Shown here: one piece after another, positions 1-8,803 of the stretch
Numbering within the stretch: the stretch's first letter is position 1
Layout: each line of letters opens with the position of its first letter
NCBI RefSeq assembly: GCF_040538665.1
Contig: NZ_JBEWXT010000001.1
Coordinates: forward strand, 3,436,501-3,500,500
Direction: 5' to 3'
Length of the DNA: 64,000 nt
Origin: Aureibaculum sp. 2308TA14-22
GTDB taxonomy: Bacteria; Bacteroidota; Bacteroidia; Flavobacteriales; Flavobacteriaceae
Notes under the pieces: generated by a model
Database searches by the model: none
Seen by the model: only the letters and a program-made list of their open reading frames with translations
What the model was told of the DNA's origin: nothing
Made by a program: the position numbers and the translations under genes

Positions 1-1
1 G

Positions 2-610
2 ATAGAAACCCGTCTATATAAAATACCTGACTTATCAGAGTATTTTATTTATTTTAATGATGATATGTTTTTAATAAATCCAGTAACACCAACTGACTTT
101 TTTATTGATGGTTTTCCTGTTTTAAGAGGAAAATGGAAGAAGCTTGATGAAGATAAAAAGTTTAAAACATTTAAGGAAAAGTATTTAAAGAAAACAAAGC
201 AAGGTAATCACAGAAAGGCACAACAAAAAGGAGCTAAAATTGCAGGTTTTAAAAAATATTATAAATTTCATCACACTCCAAAACCACTTAGAAAATCAAC
301 CTTCGAAAGGTTTTTTGAATCTAACAAAGATATTGAAACTGAAAATATTAGATATAAATTTAGAAACTTACACCAATTTACACCTCAAGGCTTAGTTAAT
401 CATATAGAAATTAAGAATAAAACATGTGTATTAAGCGACAATCTTCAACTTATTTATATGAAGCCGTTTAGATATTTTTTATGGCAACTTAAATATAAGT
501 TGAATAATTCTGATAATAAATTATTCTTATGTTTACAAAGTTTAGATCGGTGCAAACCGAAAAAATTAGAGTACATCTTAAACTGGCTTGCCGTTTTAGT
601 TAAGAAATAA
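2..610 (+). CDS. Stealth-family sugar-phosphate transferase, 5' truncated by window edge
   Basis: The reading frame is open from base 2, so the start lies outside the window. The first visible residues (IPDLSEYFIYFNDDMF) match the second conserved block of Stealth proteins and align with IPDLAEHFVYFNDDF of the next gene. Stealth proteins transfer hexose-1-phosphates during capsule or surface polysaccharide synthesis. About 202 residues remain, ending in a block (LFLCLQSLDR) comparable to the Cys-containing C-terminal block of the neighbour. It is followed after 82 bases by a full-length paralogue, suggesting a tandem pair in a surface-polysaccharide locus extending to the left. The family call is good; the sugar is unknown. 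Confidence 0.75.
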   Translation: METRLYKIPDLSEYFIYFNDDMFLINPVTPTDFFIDGFPVLRGKWKKLDEDKKFKTFKEKYLKKTKQGNHRKAQQKGAKIAGFKKYYKFHHTPKPLRKSTFERFFESNKDIETENIRYKFRNLHQFTPQGLVNHIEIKNKTCVLSDNLQLIYMKPFRYFLWQLKYKLNNSDNKLFLCLQSLDRCKPKKLEYILNWLAVLVKK

Positions 611-692
611 TTTTAATTTGTAAATCAATAGAATTATTTAATAGTTTTTAAAACCATATTTTTGCCTAAAATCATTTTTTAACAATTAAACA

Positions 693-1685
693 ATGGAAAT
701 AGATTTTGTAGTTTCATGGGTTGATATGGACGATCCTAAGTGGAAAGAAGAGTTTTATAAATATTCTGGGAAAATTGACAATACTGTTAATGAAATGTCA
801 GAAGCTCGTTTTAGAGATTACGGGTTTTTAAAATACTGGTTTAGAGGTGTTGATAAATTTGCTCCTTGGGTTAGAAAAATTCACTTTGTTACTTGTGGTC
901 AAAAACCAGAATGGCTTGATGATACCAACCCTAAAATAAATCTAGTTAATCATTCTGACTACATTCCAAACAAATATCTACCTATATTTAATTCCTCTTT
1001 AATTGAAATACATTTGCATCGTATTCCAGATCTTGCTGAGCATTTTGTTTATTTTAATGATGATTTTTATATTATAAATAAATTAAAACCTGAAAGATTT
1101 TTCACGAACGGATTGCCTAATGATATTGCTGCTTTTAGACACAATTTAGGACTTAGCCTTTGGAATAAGTGTTTAAAAAATAATATTAGGGTAATTAATA
1201 GTAAATTTAACAAAAAGGAAGTATTCAAAAGAGATGCCGAAAAATGGTATCATCCAAGTTATGGTAGTAGAGGTAGATTAGCTAAGTTGTTAAAATGGTA
1301 TCCAAAATTTATTACACTTCGCACACCCCATAATGCACAACCTTATTTAAAAGAAACATTTAAAGAAGTTTGGGAGTATGCAGGTGATAAATTATGGGAG
1401 GTTTCTAAAAATAGGTTTAGAAATAAAAAAGATTTTACGCAAGAGTTATTCAGAACTTGGCAAATTTGTCAATCTAATTTCATGCCATATAACACTTATA
1501 AAGACACCAAAATGTTTCCTTTATTAATTAAATCTAAACAAGCTATTAAAGCTGTTAAAGATCAATCATATTCACTTGTGTGTTTAAATGATAACTCAAA
1601 TGTGCGAAATTATGAACAGGTTATAAAAGAACTTGATAATTCATTTAAAACAATATTACCTGAAAAATCATCTTTTGAGTTATAA
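693..1685 (+). CDS. Stealth-family capsular polysaccharide phosphotransferase
   Basis: A 330-residue protein with the Stealth blocks in order. CR1 is at residues 1-20 (IDFVVSWVDMDDPKW). CR2 is at about 40-130 (ARFRDYGFLKYWFRGVDKF, then FVYFNDDF). CR3 is near 205-245 (RTPHNAQPYLKETFKEVWE), and a short CR4 lies near 295 (SLVCLND). The family makes phosphodiester-linked surface glycans by moving sugar-phosphate from a nucleotide sugar. No signal peptide is seen, as expected for a cytoplasmic enzyme. It is a tandem paralogue of the preceding truncated gene. The acceptor and donor sugars cannot be read from sequence. Confidence 0.85.
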   Translation: MEIDFVVSWVDMDDPKWKEEFYKYSGKIDNTVNEMSEARFRDYGFLKYWFRGVDKFAPWVRKIHFVTCGQKPEWLDDTNPKINLVNHSDYIPNKYLPIFNSSLIEIHLHRIPDLAEHFVYFNDDFYIINKLKPERFFTNGLPNDIAAFRHNLGLSLWNKCLKNNIRVINSKFNKKEVFKRDAEKWYHPSYGSRGRLAKLLKWYPKFITLRTPHNAQPYLKETFKEVWEYAGDKLWEVSKNRFRNKKDFTQELFRTWQICQSNFMPYNTYKDTKMFPLLIKSKQAIKAVKDQSYSLVCLNDNSNVRNYEQVIKELDNSFKTILPEKSSFEL

Positions 1686-1821
1686 AATATAAATCTAAAG
1701 CAATAATTTTTTTTCAAATTCGGCTTTTGTAGGAATTGGAGATTATCAGTTGTCAATTGTAAAAACTGCATTTAAGGAGTTTGATTTAACCATTTTGGGC
1801 GTTGTAATATTTAAATTAATT

Positions 1822-2469
1822 ATGAAGAATATACTTTTACGAGAAAAGTTAACATCCTATTTCAACGTAGTTTTTGAAGAAGAATTGATTGACGAAATAA
1901 TCCGTGTAGGTATATATAAAAAAGTTAAGAAAAATGAACTATTGTTGGATTTAGGTGATAAATTCGATAAGATTCCACTTATTCTTTCTGGAGCCATAAA
2001 AATTAGTCGTGAAGATGATAATGGTGATGAAATTGTATTGTATTATTTAGAACATGGCGACACTTGCACCATTACATTTGGTAGTGGCTTGCATGGTGCA
2101 AAAAGCGAGGTACGAGGAGTAGCCGAAATGGATTCTGAAATTATTTTTATACCCGTTGCCAAGATGGACGAATGGTTGGCTAACTATAAATCATGGCGAA
2201 CTTTTGTAATTGATAGCTACAATACACGTCTGTCTGAAATGATTGAAGCGATTGACACTCTAGCGTTTCTAAAAATGGACGAACGCTTGTTTAAGTATTT
2301 ATCTGATAAGGTAAAGGTAATGGGAGATACTATTTTAAAGACTACACATCAAGAAATTGCACAAGATTTAAATACATCAAGAGTAGTAGTTTCAAGATTA
2401 TTAAAACAACTTGAAAACGAACAAAAAATTAAACTTTTTAGGAATAGAATAGAAGTATTAGAGTATTAA
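1822..2469 (+). CDS. Crp/Fnr-family transcriptional regulator
   Basis: A 215-residue cyclic-nucleotide-binding-fold regulator. The beta-roll occupies about residues 25-110 and the C-terminal winged helix about 150-215, with a clear recognition helix (THQEIAQDLNTSRVVVSRLLKQL). I chose the ATG at 1822. The frame stays open to a TTG at 1750, but the added residues do not resemble the family and would give an unusually long N-terminus. No FNR-type Cys cluster is visible, so an oxygen-sensing cluster is unlikely. The stop is 2 bases before the YeeE/YedE gene, implying cotranscription and possible control of sulfur import genes; the effector is unknown. Confidence 0.85.
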   Translation: MKNILLREKLTSYFNVVFEEELIDEIIRVGIYKKVKKNELLLDLGDKFDKIPLILSGAIKISREDDNGDEIVLYYLEHGDTCTITFGSGLHGAKSEVRGVAEMDSEIIFIPVAKMDEWLANYKSWRTFVIDSYNTRLSEMIEAIDTLAFLKMDERLFKYLSDKVKVMGDTILKTTHQEIAQDLNTSRVVVSRLLKQLENEQKIKLFRNRIEVLEY

Positions 2470-2471
2470 CT

Positions 2472-3032
2472 ATGATAGATTATATTTTACAACCTTGGCA
2501 ATGGTATGTTGCCGGCCCAGCAATTGCCTTAGTAATGCTGTTGCTGTTTTATTTTGGAAAAACCTTTGGAGTTTCCTCAAATTTAGAAAGTATATGCACC
2601 ATAGCAGGTGCGGGCAAGTTCAATAGCTATTTTAAGTCTGATTGGACCAAAAACACTTGGAATCTCGTGTTTATTGTTGGAGCCATACTTGGTGGATTTA
2701 TAACCTACCAATGGCTTTCTCCAAACGAAGTAATTGCTATAAACCCGCAAACAGTTCAAGATTTGTCAGAAATTGGATTTCAGAATGCGGGTCAAACCTA
2801 TTTGCCACAAGAACTATTTTCGCTAGATTCAATCTTATCATTTAAAGGGATAGTTATTTTGCTACTTGGCGGATTTCTAGTCGGTTTCGGGGCACGATAC
2901 GCTGGCGGTTGTACGTCAGGCCATGCCATTGTGGGTTTGAGCAATTTAGAAATTCCGTCGTTAATAGCGGTAATCGGATTTTTTATTGGCGGTTTGGTAA
3001 TGACATGGTTATTAATTCCTTTAATTTTTTAA
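2472..3032 (+). CDS. YeeE/YedE family (TsuA-like) sulfur transport membrane protein, first half
   Basis: A 186-residue inner-membrane protein with about five hydrophobic segments. It carries the YeeE/YedE signature GFGARYAGGCTSGHAIVGLSNLE near residues 140-160, with the conserved Cys (GGCTSGH) that in the characterised family member TsuA lines a thiosulfate path. Bacteroidetes often encode the transporter as two half-length proteins, and the next gene is the other half. It is directly downstream of a Crp-type regulator. The substrate (thiosulfate or another reduced sulfur species) is inferred from the family. Confidence 0.85.
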   Translation: MIDYILQPWQWYVAGPAIALVMLLLFYFGKTFGVSSNLESICTIAGAGKFNSYFKSDWTKNTWNLVFIVGAILGGFITYQWLSPNEVIAINPQTVQDLSEIGFQNAGQTYLPQELFSLDSILSFKGIVILLLGGFLVGFGARYAGGCTSGHAIVGLSNLEIPSLIAVIGFFIGGLVMTWLLIPLIF

Positions 3033-3124
3033 AAAATGAAACGCCCGTTAACAATTTTTAAATCAACTAAAATGATAAATATGGGCATTCCATATGACCC
3101 ATTAAAATCAATATAAAAGAGCAT

Positions 3125-3538
3125 ATGAAATTTGTAAAGTTTTTTATAGTTGGCATTCTGTTCGGTATTGTACTTAGCAAGGCCGAAGTTATTTCGTGGT
3201 ACAGAATTTACGAAATGTTTAAATTTCAATCTTTTCACATGTATGGCATTATCGGCTCTGCCGTAATTATCGGCATAGTACTTGTGCAATTGTTTAAAAA
3301 AGGGACAATCAAAAACAAAGACGGAGTGGAAATTATCATTCCCCCTAAAAAGAATGCTTTTAAGGCCAATTTGTTCGGTGGTATTATCTTCGGATTAGGC
3401 TGGGCATTGGTAGGTGCTTGTCCAGGGCCCATGTTTATTTTATTGGGTAGAGGTGCTGTGGCAATTGCCATTGTGATTTTAGGAGCTCTGTTGGGTGCTT
3501 TTGTGTATCACGGTGTTAAGAACAAATTACCCAATTAA
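3125..3538 (+). CDS. YeeE/YedE family half-protein (DUF6691 type)
   Basis: A 137-residue membrane protein with about four hydrophobic segments and the second-half signature GLGWALVGACPGPMFILLGRG near residues 95-118, containing the conserved Cys of GACPGP. It pairs with the preceding half-protein to make one sulfur-permease unit. The 92-base gap before it carries no other gene. moaA begins 47 bases downstream, so the sulfur genes and the molybdopterin genes may be read together. Confidence 0.85.
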   Translation: MKFVKFFIVGILFGIVLSKAEVISWYRIYEMFKFQSFHMYGIIGSAVIIGIVLVQLFKKGTIKNKDGVEIIIPPKKNAFKANLFGGIIFGLGWALVGACPGPMFILLGRGAVAIAIVILGALLGAFVYHGVKNKLPN

Positions 3539-3585
3539 GCCCGTATTTCTTTTGTATCTTTACCGTTAGCTTAAAATATTAAAAC

Positions 3586-4569
3586 ATGTTAACCGATACT
3601 TTTGGCAGACAAATTACCTATTTACGATTGGCGGTAACCGATCGTTGTAACCTGCGTTGCCAATACTGTATGCCCGCACATGGTATTGATATTGTTGATA
3701 GAAAAGAGCTGCTTACTTTTAAAGAAATGTATCGTATCACAAGAGTATTGAGTGAGCTGGGCGTCAATAAAGTCCGCCTTACAGGTGGCGAACCTTTTGT
3801 CCGAAAAGATTTTGTGAAATTTTTAGAAATGCTTTCTTTTAATGATTTATTAGAAGAAGTAAACATTACTACAAACGGTGTGTTGATTGCGAGTCACATT
3901 AAGGAACTAGAAGCTTTAAAAGTCAAAACCATAAACCTGAGTATTGATAGCTTAGACAAAGAAAATTTTGCCAAAATTACTAGGCGTGATGTCTTTGAAG
4001 ATGTTTTTAAAACCTTGGAAGCTTTAGAAGATAGTTCCCTAAAATTAAAACTGAATTGCGTGGTACAATCAGGTGTTAATACGCATGAAATTATAGACTT
4101 TATCGAGTTGAGCAAAAATAAAAATATTGCGATACGCTTTATCGAGGAAATGCCTTTTAACGGAACTGGGCAAAGAACAACCCAAGAAGTTTGGAACTAT
4201 AACAAAATTCTAGACAAGATTAAATCAAATTATAAAGAGATTATTCCTGTAAAATCGGGTAAATCCTCAACATCGCAGAATTTTAAAGTGCCAGATTATT
4301 CAGGTACATTTGGTATAATTCCCGCCTTTACCAGAACTATTTGTGGCGATTGTAATCGCATTAGAATTACCTCAACGGGAATGTTTAAAAATTGCTTGTT
4401 CGATAACGGTGTATTTAACGTTCGAGATTTTATACGACAAGGAGCAAGTAATGACGATCTAAAACAACTTTTTTTAAAAATTGTAAAAGAAAAACCAGAA
4501 AACGGTTTTGTTGCGGAAGCAAATCGTAAAAAAGATGTTTCTGAAAGCATGTCAACTATTGGAGGGTAG
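3586..4569 (+). CDS. moaA: GTP 3',8-cyclase MoaA (molybdenum cofactor step 1)
   Basis: A radical SAM enzyme that turns GTP into 3',8-cyclo-dihydro-GTP with MoaC. The SAM cluster motif is C21-C25-C28 (CNLRCQYC). The glycine motif LTGGEPFVRKDF follows at about 65-76. The second 4Fe-4S cluster uses C253 and C256 (CGDC) and C270 (KNC). The chain ends in Gly-Gly (STIGG), essential in MoaA. The 327-residue length is normal. moeA begins 5 bases after the stop, so the two are probably cotranscribed. A weak -7-like TATCTTTA box lies about 30 bases upstream. Confidence 0.97.
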   Translation: MLTDTFGRQITYLRLAVTDRCNLRCQYCMPAHGIDIVDRKELLTFKEMYRITRVLSELGVNKVRLTGGEPFVRKDFVKFLEMLSFNDLLEEVNITTNGVLIASHIKELEALKVKTINLSIDSLDKENFAKITRRDVFEDVFKTLEALEDSSLKLKLNCVVQSGVNTHEIIDFIELSKNKNIAIRFIEEMPFNGTGQRTTQEVWNYNKILDKIKSNYKEIIPVKSGKSSTSQNFKVPDYSGTFGIIPAFTRTICGDCNRIRITSTGMFKNCLFDNGVFNVRDFIRQGASNDDLKQLFLKIVKEKPENGFVAEANRKKDVSESMSTIGG

Positions 4570-4574
4570 AATCT

Positions 4575-5816
4575 ATGATAACATCAGAAAAGGCATTAGA
4601 AATAATACTATCCCAAACCCAAGATTTTGGCATTGAAGAAGTCCCATTTTTGGAATCTTTAGATCGTGTTTTAAAAGAGGATATTGTTGCCGATAGGGAT
4701 TTTCCGCCGTTCGACCGTGTGAGTATGGACGGAATTGCCATCAATTTTGAGACTTTTGATAAAGGTCAGAATGAATTTTCAATTGAAAATGTCCAAGCCG
4801 CTGGAGCGGAACAGTTAACACTAAATAACTCTCAAAACTGTCTTGAAGTGATGACCGGAGCAGTGTTGCCAAAAAATACTGATACGGTAATTCCCTACGA
4901 ATTGACAGAAATCCGGAGCGGAAAGGTGACTATAGTTACAGAAAAGGTAAAACAAGGTCAAAACGTGCATCCCCAAGGCTTTGATCGTAAACAAAACGAC
5001 GTTTTGGTTAAAAAAAATACGGTAATTTCATCCGCTGAAATAGGTGTGTTGGCAACGGTTGGCAAAGCAACTGTAAAAGTGACCAAAAACCCTTCGGTAA
5101 TCATTATTTCCACGGGCGATGAGCTAGTTGAAGTGGATTCAGAACCTTTAAATCACCAAATCAGGAAAAGCAATGTTTATACCTTGGTTGCATTGTTGCA
5201 GCAATTAAAAATTGAAGCAAAAACGGCTCATGTCGATGATAATAAAACCATTTTAAAACAGAAAATAGCAGATTTTTTAAAAGAATATGATGTGCTTATG
5301 TTCAGCGGAGCGGTAAGCAAAGGTAAATTCGATTTTTTACCTGAAATATTGGAAGAGCTAGGTGTTAAAAAACATTTCCATAAAGTAAAACAACGCCCAG
5401 GAAGACCCTTTTGGTTCGGGGTCAAAGACCCTTTTAGCATGAGTGATTCGGGTGAGGAAACTGGCATGTCAAATAAAACAACAATATTCGCTTTTCCCGG
5501 AAATCCTGTTTCCACGTTTGTGGGCTGTTTAAACTATTTTAATCCGTGGTTTCAAAAATCTATTGGAATTTCTCATAAGAATGAGCATAAGGCCATCCTG
5601 TCAGAAGATTTTATTTTTAAACCAGAATTAACCTATTTTTTACAAGTGAGCCTTAAAAATGAAAATGGAAAACTAATCGCCACACCAAAAAAAGGCAAAG
5701 GTTCAGGAGATTTGGCTAATTTAGCGGATGCAGATGGTTTTTTAGAATTGCCCGCTGATATAACCGAGTTTAAAAAAGGAGGAGTTTTTCCTTTGATTGG
5801 GTATAGAAAAAAATAG
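4575..5816 (+). CDS. moeA: Molybdopterin molybdenumtransferase MoeA
   Basis: MoeA inserts molybdate into adenylylated molybdopterin. The 413-residue length is typical. Visible blocks are FPPFDRVSMDGIAI (about 40-55), VMTGAVLPKNTDTVIPYE (about 91-108), the MPT-binding IISTGDELVEV (about 176-186), MFSGAVSKGKFDFLPE (about 238-253) and FAFPGNPVSTFVGC (about 309-322). A stretch of about 20 residues between the last two blocks (KDPFSMSDSGEETGMSN) looks like a loop extension. It follows moaA by 5 bases. Confidence 0.96.
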   Translation: MITSEKALEIILSQTQDFGIEEVPFLESLDRVLKEDIVADRDFPPFDRVSMDGIAINFETFDKGQNEFSIENVQAAGAEQLTLNNSQNCLEVMTGAVLPKNTDTVIPYELTEIRSGKVTIVTEKVKQGQNVHPQGFDRKQNDVLVKKNTVISSAEIGVLATVGKATVKVTKNPSVIIISTGDELVEVDSEPLNHQIRKSNVYTLVALLQQLKIEAKTAHVDDNKTILKQKIADFLKEYDVLMFSGAVSKGKFDFLPEILEELGVKKHFHKVKQRPGRPFWFGVKDPFSMSDSGEETGMSNKTTIFAFPGNPVSTFVGCLNYFNPWFQKSIGISHKNEHKAILSEDFIFKPELTYFLQVSLKNENGKLIATPKKGKGSGDLANLADADGFLELPADITEFKKGGVFPLIGYRKK

Positions 5817-5825
5817 TAAGCACCT

Positions 5826-5857
5826 GACCTGACAGGTTTTTTTTAACCTGTAAGGTC
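5826..5857. repeat. Palindromic intergenic element, GACCTnACAGGT type, copy 1
   Basis: An inverted repeat with arms ACCTGACAGGTT and AACCTGTAAGGT around a T-run, ending in CTTTTTAG, just after moeA. Nearly the same palindrome occurs at 30622-30654 after holB, so this is a dispersed repeat that may also act as a rho-independent terminator. Confidence 0.65.
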
Positions 5858-5877
5858 TTTTTAGAGGAAATCTTAAA

Positions 5878-6234
5878 ATGAAGATTATCGAGTTATATTT
5901 TATATGTTTTTCAAAACTATATGTAAAATTCTCAAATCAAAAGAACGATTGGTTTTATTTACCGCTGTTGATTATAAGTTTTATCATAAACATGAATATA
6001 CTTACAATCTTATTGTTGTTCTGGGATACAAACCCATTATATCATATTGCCCTAGTTTTTATTTTTTTCTTCGTTTTAATATATTTTTTTAGTAAAAAAA
6101 GATACATTGACAAGGAATATGTAAGACAATTTAAACTGAAGAAGAACGTCTTATTATATCTGATAATTGGTTTATTGTTGGATTTTATAGTCATTTTTAA
6201 GATTTTGAATTACGCCCGAGAAACAAATATTTAG
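5878..6234 (+). CDS. Hypothetical three-helix membrane protein
   Basis: A 118-residue, very hydrophobic protein with predicted membrane segments at about residues 22-46, 50-72 and 88-109, separated by short basic loops (SKKRYIDKEY). No known motif is recognised. It sits between moeA and moaC on the same strand, 5 bases before the moaC start, so it is probably translated with the cofactor genes, but nothing in the sequence shows a Moco role. It is more AT-rich than its neighbours and could be a recent insertion into the cluster. Confidence 0.6.
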   Translation: MKIIELYFICFSKLYVKFSNQKNDWFYLPLLIISFIINMNILTILLLFWDTNPLYHIALVFIFFFVLIYFFSKKRYIDKEYVRQFKLKKNVLLYLIIGLLLDFIVIFKILNYARETNI

Positions 6235-6239
6235 AAAAA

Positions 6240-6716
6240 ATGAAAAAGCAATTCTCACATATCAATAAAAAAAACCAACCTAAAATGGTAAACGTTGGTG
6301 ATAAATCCGTTACCAAACGTAAGGCTATCGCCAAAGCAATTATGTTTTTAGGTAAGGAGATAGTTTCCCATTTTAACACTAACGATATTACTACTAAAAA
6401 AGGACCAGTTTTTCAAACGGCTATTGTCGCCGGAATACAAGCGGTTAAAAAGACATCGGATTTAATACCGATGTGCCACCCGTTGGCTATAAATGGGGTA
6501 GATATTAATATTGAAATCACTGATGATGAGCATGCCCAAGTTTTATGTTCGGTAGAAGTAGATGGCAAGACAGGAGTTGAAATGGAGGCTTTAACAGGAG
6601 CTTCTGTTACGGCTTTGACTATTTACGATATGTGTAAAAGTATTTCCCAAGAAATGATTATTAAGGAAGTAAAGTTGTTGGAGAAAACAGGCGGAAAGTC
6701 AGATTTTAAAAGTTGA
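6240..6716 (+). CDS. moaC: Cyclic pyranopterin monophosphate synthase MoaC
   Basis: MoaC rearranges the MoaA product to cyclic pyranopterin monophosphate. The 158-residue protein has the family motifs MVNVGDKSVTKRKA (about 16-29), MCHPLAINGVDI (about 79-90), VEVDGKTGVEMEALTGASVTALTIYDMCK (about 101-129, with the active-site Asp and Lys) and a C-terminal KTGGKSDF. It starts 5 bases after the membrane protein and ends 4 bases before the mobA fusion, consistent with an operon. Confidence 0.96.
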   Translation: MKKQFSHINKKNQPKMVNVGDKSVTKRKAIAKAIMFLGKEIVSHFNTNDITTKKGPVFQTAIVAGIQAVKKTSDLIPMCHPLAINGVDINIEITDDEHAQVLCSVEVDGKTGVEMEALTGASVTALTIYDMCKSISQEMIIKEVKLLEKTGGKSDFKS

Positions 6717-6720
6717 GAAA

Positions 6721-7836
6721 ATGGAAACTAAACACCAAAAACATACAAAATTAAAAAGGCGTGAAAACGAGAATTTTGCTCCTAATGAAATAGCCATTTT
6801 AGGCACAAAATGCTCAATTATTGCTGATTTTGTTCAAAAAATGAGCAAAAAACTCGAAAAAAGAGCGAGAATTGGCTATTTAGACGCTTCGCATAGTGAT
6901 TCGGTTTTTCAACCGGATTACGATAGTTTTGTAACTCATCATTCGGGAATTTTAAATACAACGGTGAGGACGGATTTAAACGAATACAACGAGCGGATCC
7001 GTTTTTCTCAATACGATCTGGTTTTTATCAATGGTAATCATTTTCAAGGTGAAAAACAGATTTTGATTTTGGACAATGAGAAAGAAGCATCGCTCAAAAA
7101 ACGCTTAGACCAATTAACTCGAATTCAATTTGTCATCAAACTAAATGACGATTCAAAGTATTTCGATTTTTTAATTGAGAAATTCCCGCATATAAAGAAT
7201 ATTAAATGTTACTCAATAAATGATGAAGATGCTATTTCGAGGCATCTCAATAATTTAATACAAGAAAAAATCGCTCCCGTTCAAGGATTGGTGCTTGCGG
7301 GCGGTAAAAGCACCCGAATGGGCAAAGACAAAACGGAATTGGAATACCACGGCAAACCACAACGCGACTATGCTATTCAATTACTTGAAAAGAATTTGTT
7401 GAACACCTATGTTTCCGTTGCTGAAAGTCAGGAGGATGATTTTAAAACGATTTCTGACAAATTTGTAAATTTAGGAGCGTTCGGAGCCATTTGTTCGGCC
7501 TTTCAGCACAATCCTAACAAGGCGTGGTTAGTATTGGCAACAGATTTACCTTTTGTAAATGACGATATTATCCAGTTGTTGTTAAAAAACAGAAATCCCA
7601 AGAAAATAGCCACAGCAATAAAAGGAAAAGGCAAGGCTTTTGTAGAACCTTTAATTACTATTTACGAGCCAAAGGCATATCCCATTTTATTAAGTTATTT
7701 GGCACAGGGCTATTCTTGTCCGCGTAAAGTATTGATTAATTCAGAGGTTGAAATTGTTGAGGTTAATGATGATTTAATACGAAATATCAATACGCCCGAA
7801 GAATATCAACAAGCCATAAAGGAAATTAATGGCTAA
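6721..7836 (+). CDS. mobA: MobA-like molybdenum cofactor guanylyltransferase with N-terminal MobB-like domain
   Basis: A 371-residue two-part protein. Residues about 188-371 are a nucleotidyltransferase of the MobA type, with LVLAGGKSTRMGKDKTELEY (GTP-binding signature) and LATDLPFVNDDII (metal-binding Asp), which adds GMP to Moco. Residues about 20-180 have the size and position of a MobB-like domain (EIAILGTKCSIIADFVQKM, then RIGYLDASHSD), but the GxxxxGKT P-loop is not there, so GTPase activity is doubtful. Its stop overlaps the next gene by 8 bases. Confidence 0.85.
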   Translation: METKHQKHTKLKRRENENFAPNEIAILGTKCSIIADFVQKMSKKLEKRARIGYLDASHSDSVFQPDYDSFVTHHSGILNTTVRTDLNEYNERIRFSQYDLVFINGNHFQGEKQILILDNEKEASLKKRLDQLTRIQFVIKLNDDSKYFDFLIEKFPHIKNIKCYSINDEDAISRHLNNLIQEKIAPVQGLVLAGGKSTRMGKDKTELEYHGKPQRDYAIQLLEKNLLNTYVSVAESQEDDFKTISDKFVNLGAFGAICSAFQHNPNKAWLVLATDLPFVNDDIIQLLLKNRNPKKIATAIKGKGKAFVEPLITIYEPKAYPILLSYLAQGYSCPRKVLINSEVEIVEVNDDLIRNINTPEEYQQAIKEING

Positions 7837-8665
7837 GGTATTACACATATTAAATGGTGATAGCACGGCTGAAATTTTAAAAAAAACTTCAATTGAAGGT
7901 GATATTGTTGTCTGGCGGGAAATGCTTTGCGAAGGCCCGGTTTGTAATGAAGTTGGGAGTGATGAATTTTGGTTGCAACGATATGACTATTTTGAAAATG
8001 AATTAGGAGTTGACAAATTAGAATACTACGACAAAACCATAAAAGAAATTATTAAGTTAGAAGAAGTGTCTAACTATGATGAAGTTGTGCTATGGTATGA
8101 ATATGACTTGTTTTGTCAGATAAATTTAATGGCATTATGTACCTATTTACTGCAGCATTACAGCAAATCGGTAACCTATTATTTAGTTTGTACAGGTAAA
8201 CAAAAGGACAAACAACAATTACAGACCTTAGGGGATTACAGTCCTGATTTGTATCCCAAATTATTGGAAGACAAGATAAAATTAAGTCGGAATAACCTTG
8301 TGTTCGCCAAGCAATGTTGGGAAATGTACGTCGAAAACAATCCTGAAAAGTTAAAAAGTTTTGATTTTGCCCAACAGCCCAAATTCGCTTATTTTAAAAT
8401 AGCTATCGATCAACATTTAAAACGTTTTCCAAAAGCAAACGGACTGAACCAAATCCAACAAAAATTATTGGAACTAATTGATCCTGGAAATTTTACAAAA
8501 AACCAAATCATCAGAGAACTATTGCTGTGGCAAAGAAACGAAACTGTTTATGGTTTTGGCGATTTACAATATGCCCTATATTTGGATAAATTGAAAGATT
8601 ATTATTCGATTAATGGCGAAATTTACCAGTTGAACGAGAAAGGTAAAAAGATAGTTGATTTTTAG
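7829..8665 (+). CDS. DUF1835 domain-containing protein
   Basis: A 278-residue cytoplasmic protein. The N-terminus (HILNGDSTAEILKKTSIEGD, then VVWREMLCEGPV) matches the DUF1835 family, whose molecular function is not established. The C-terminal part ends in a helix-rich region and a possible winged-helix-like segment (QNEKGKKIVDF). Its start overlaps the mobA fusion by 8 bases, implying translational coupling. Whether it serves the Moco pathway is unknown. Confidence 0.75.
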   Translation: MAKVLHILNGDSTAEILKKTSIEGDIVVWREMLCEGPVCNEVGSDEFWLQRYDYFENELGVDKLEYYDKTIKEIIKLEEVSNYDEVVLWYEYDLFCQINLMALCTYLLQHYSKSVTYYLVCTGKQKDKQQLQTLGDYSPDLYPKLLEDKIKLSRNNLVFAKQCWEMYVENNPEKLKSFDFAQQPKFAYFKIAIDQHLKRFPKANGLNQIQQKLLELIDPGNFTKNQIIRELLLWQRNETVYGFGDLQYALYLDKLKDYYSINGEIYQLNEKGKKIVDF

Positions 8666-8681
8666 TGAAATTATGAAATTA

Positions 8682-8712
8682 ACGTCATGCTGTACTCGTT
8701 TCAGCATCTCAT
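8682..8712. repeat. REP-like palindrome, TCATGCTG...CAGCATCT type
   Basis: The sequence contains GTCATGCTG followed by TTTCAGCATCTCAT, which pair to form a hairpin. It is the reverse complement of a unit at 33311-33340 and of the element inside mfd at 61463-61514. It lies in the gap between the DUF1835 gene and the moeB-like gene. Confidence 0.7.
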
Positions 8713-8803
8713 TACCTCAACAGTAAAAACATCCTAACGTGTAATTTTTTTAAAGTTAAATGACAGAAATATTATGCTAAATTGCTAGCTATTAAAAATA
8801 CAA

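Noticed and set aside
65-610. A complete 181-residue gene starting at the ATG at 65
   Set aside because: The frame is open to base 2 and the residues before the ATG match the Stealth CR2 block of the neighbouring gene, so this ATG is internal.
1750-1821. TTG start giving a 239-residue Crp-family protein
   Set aside because: The extra 24 residues do not resemble the family; the ATG at 1822 gives the usual length.
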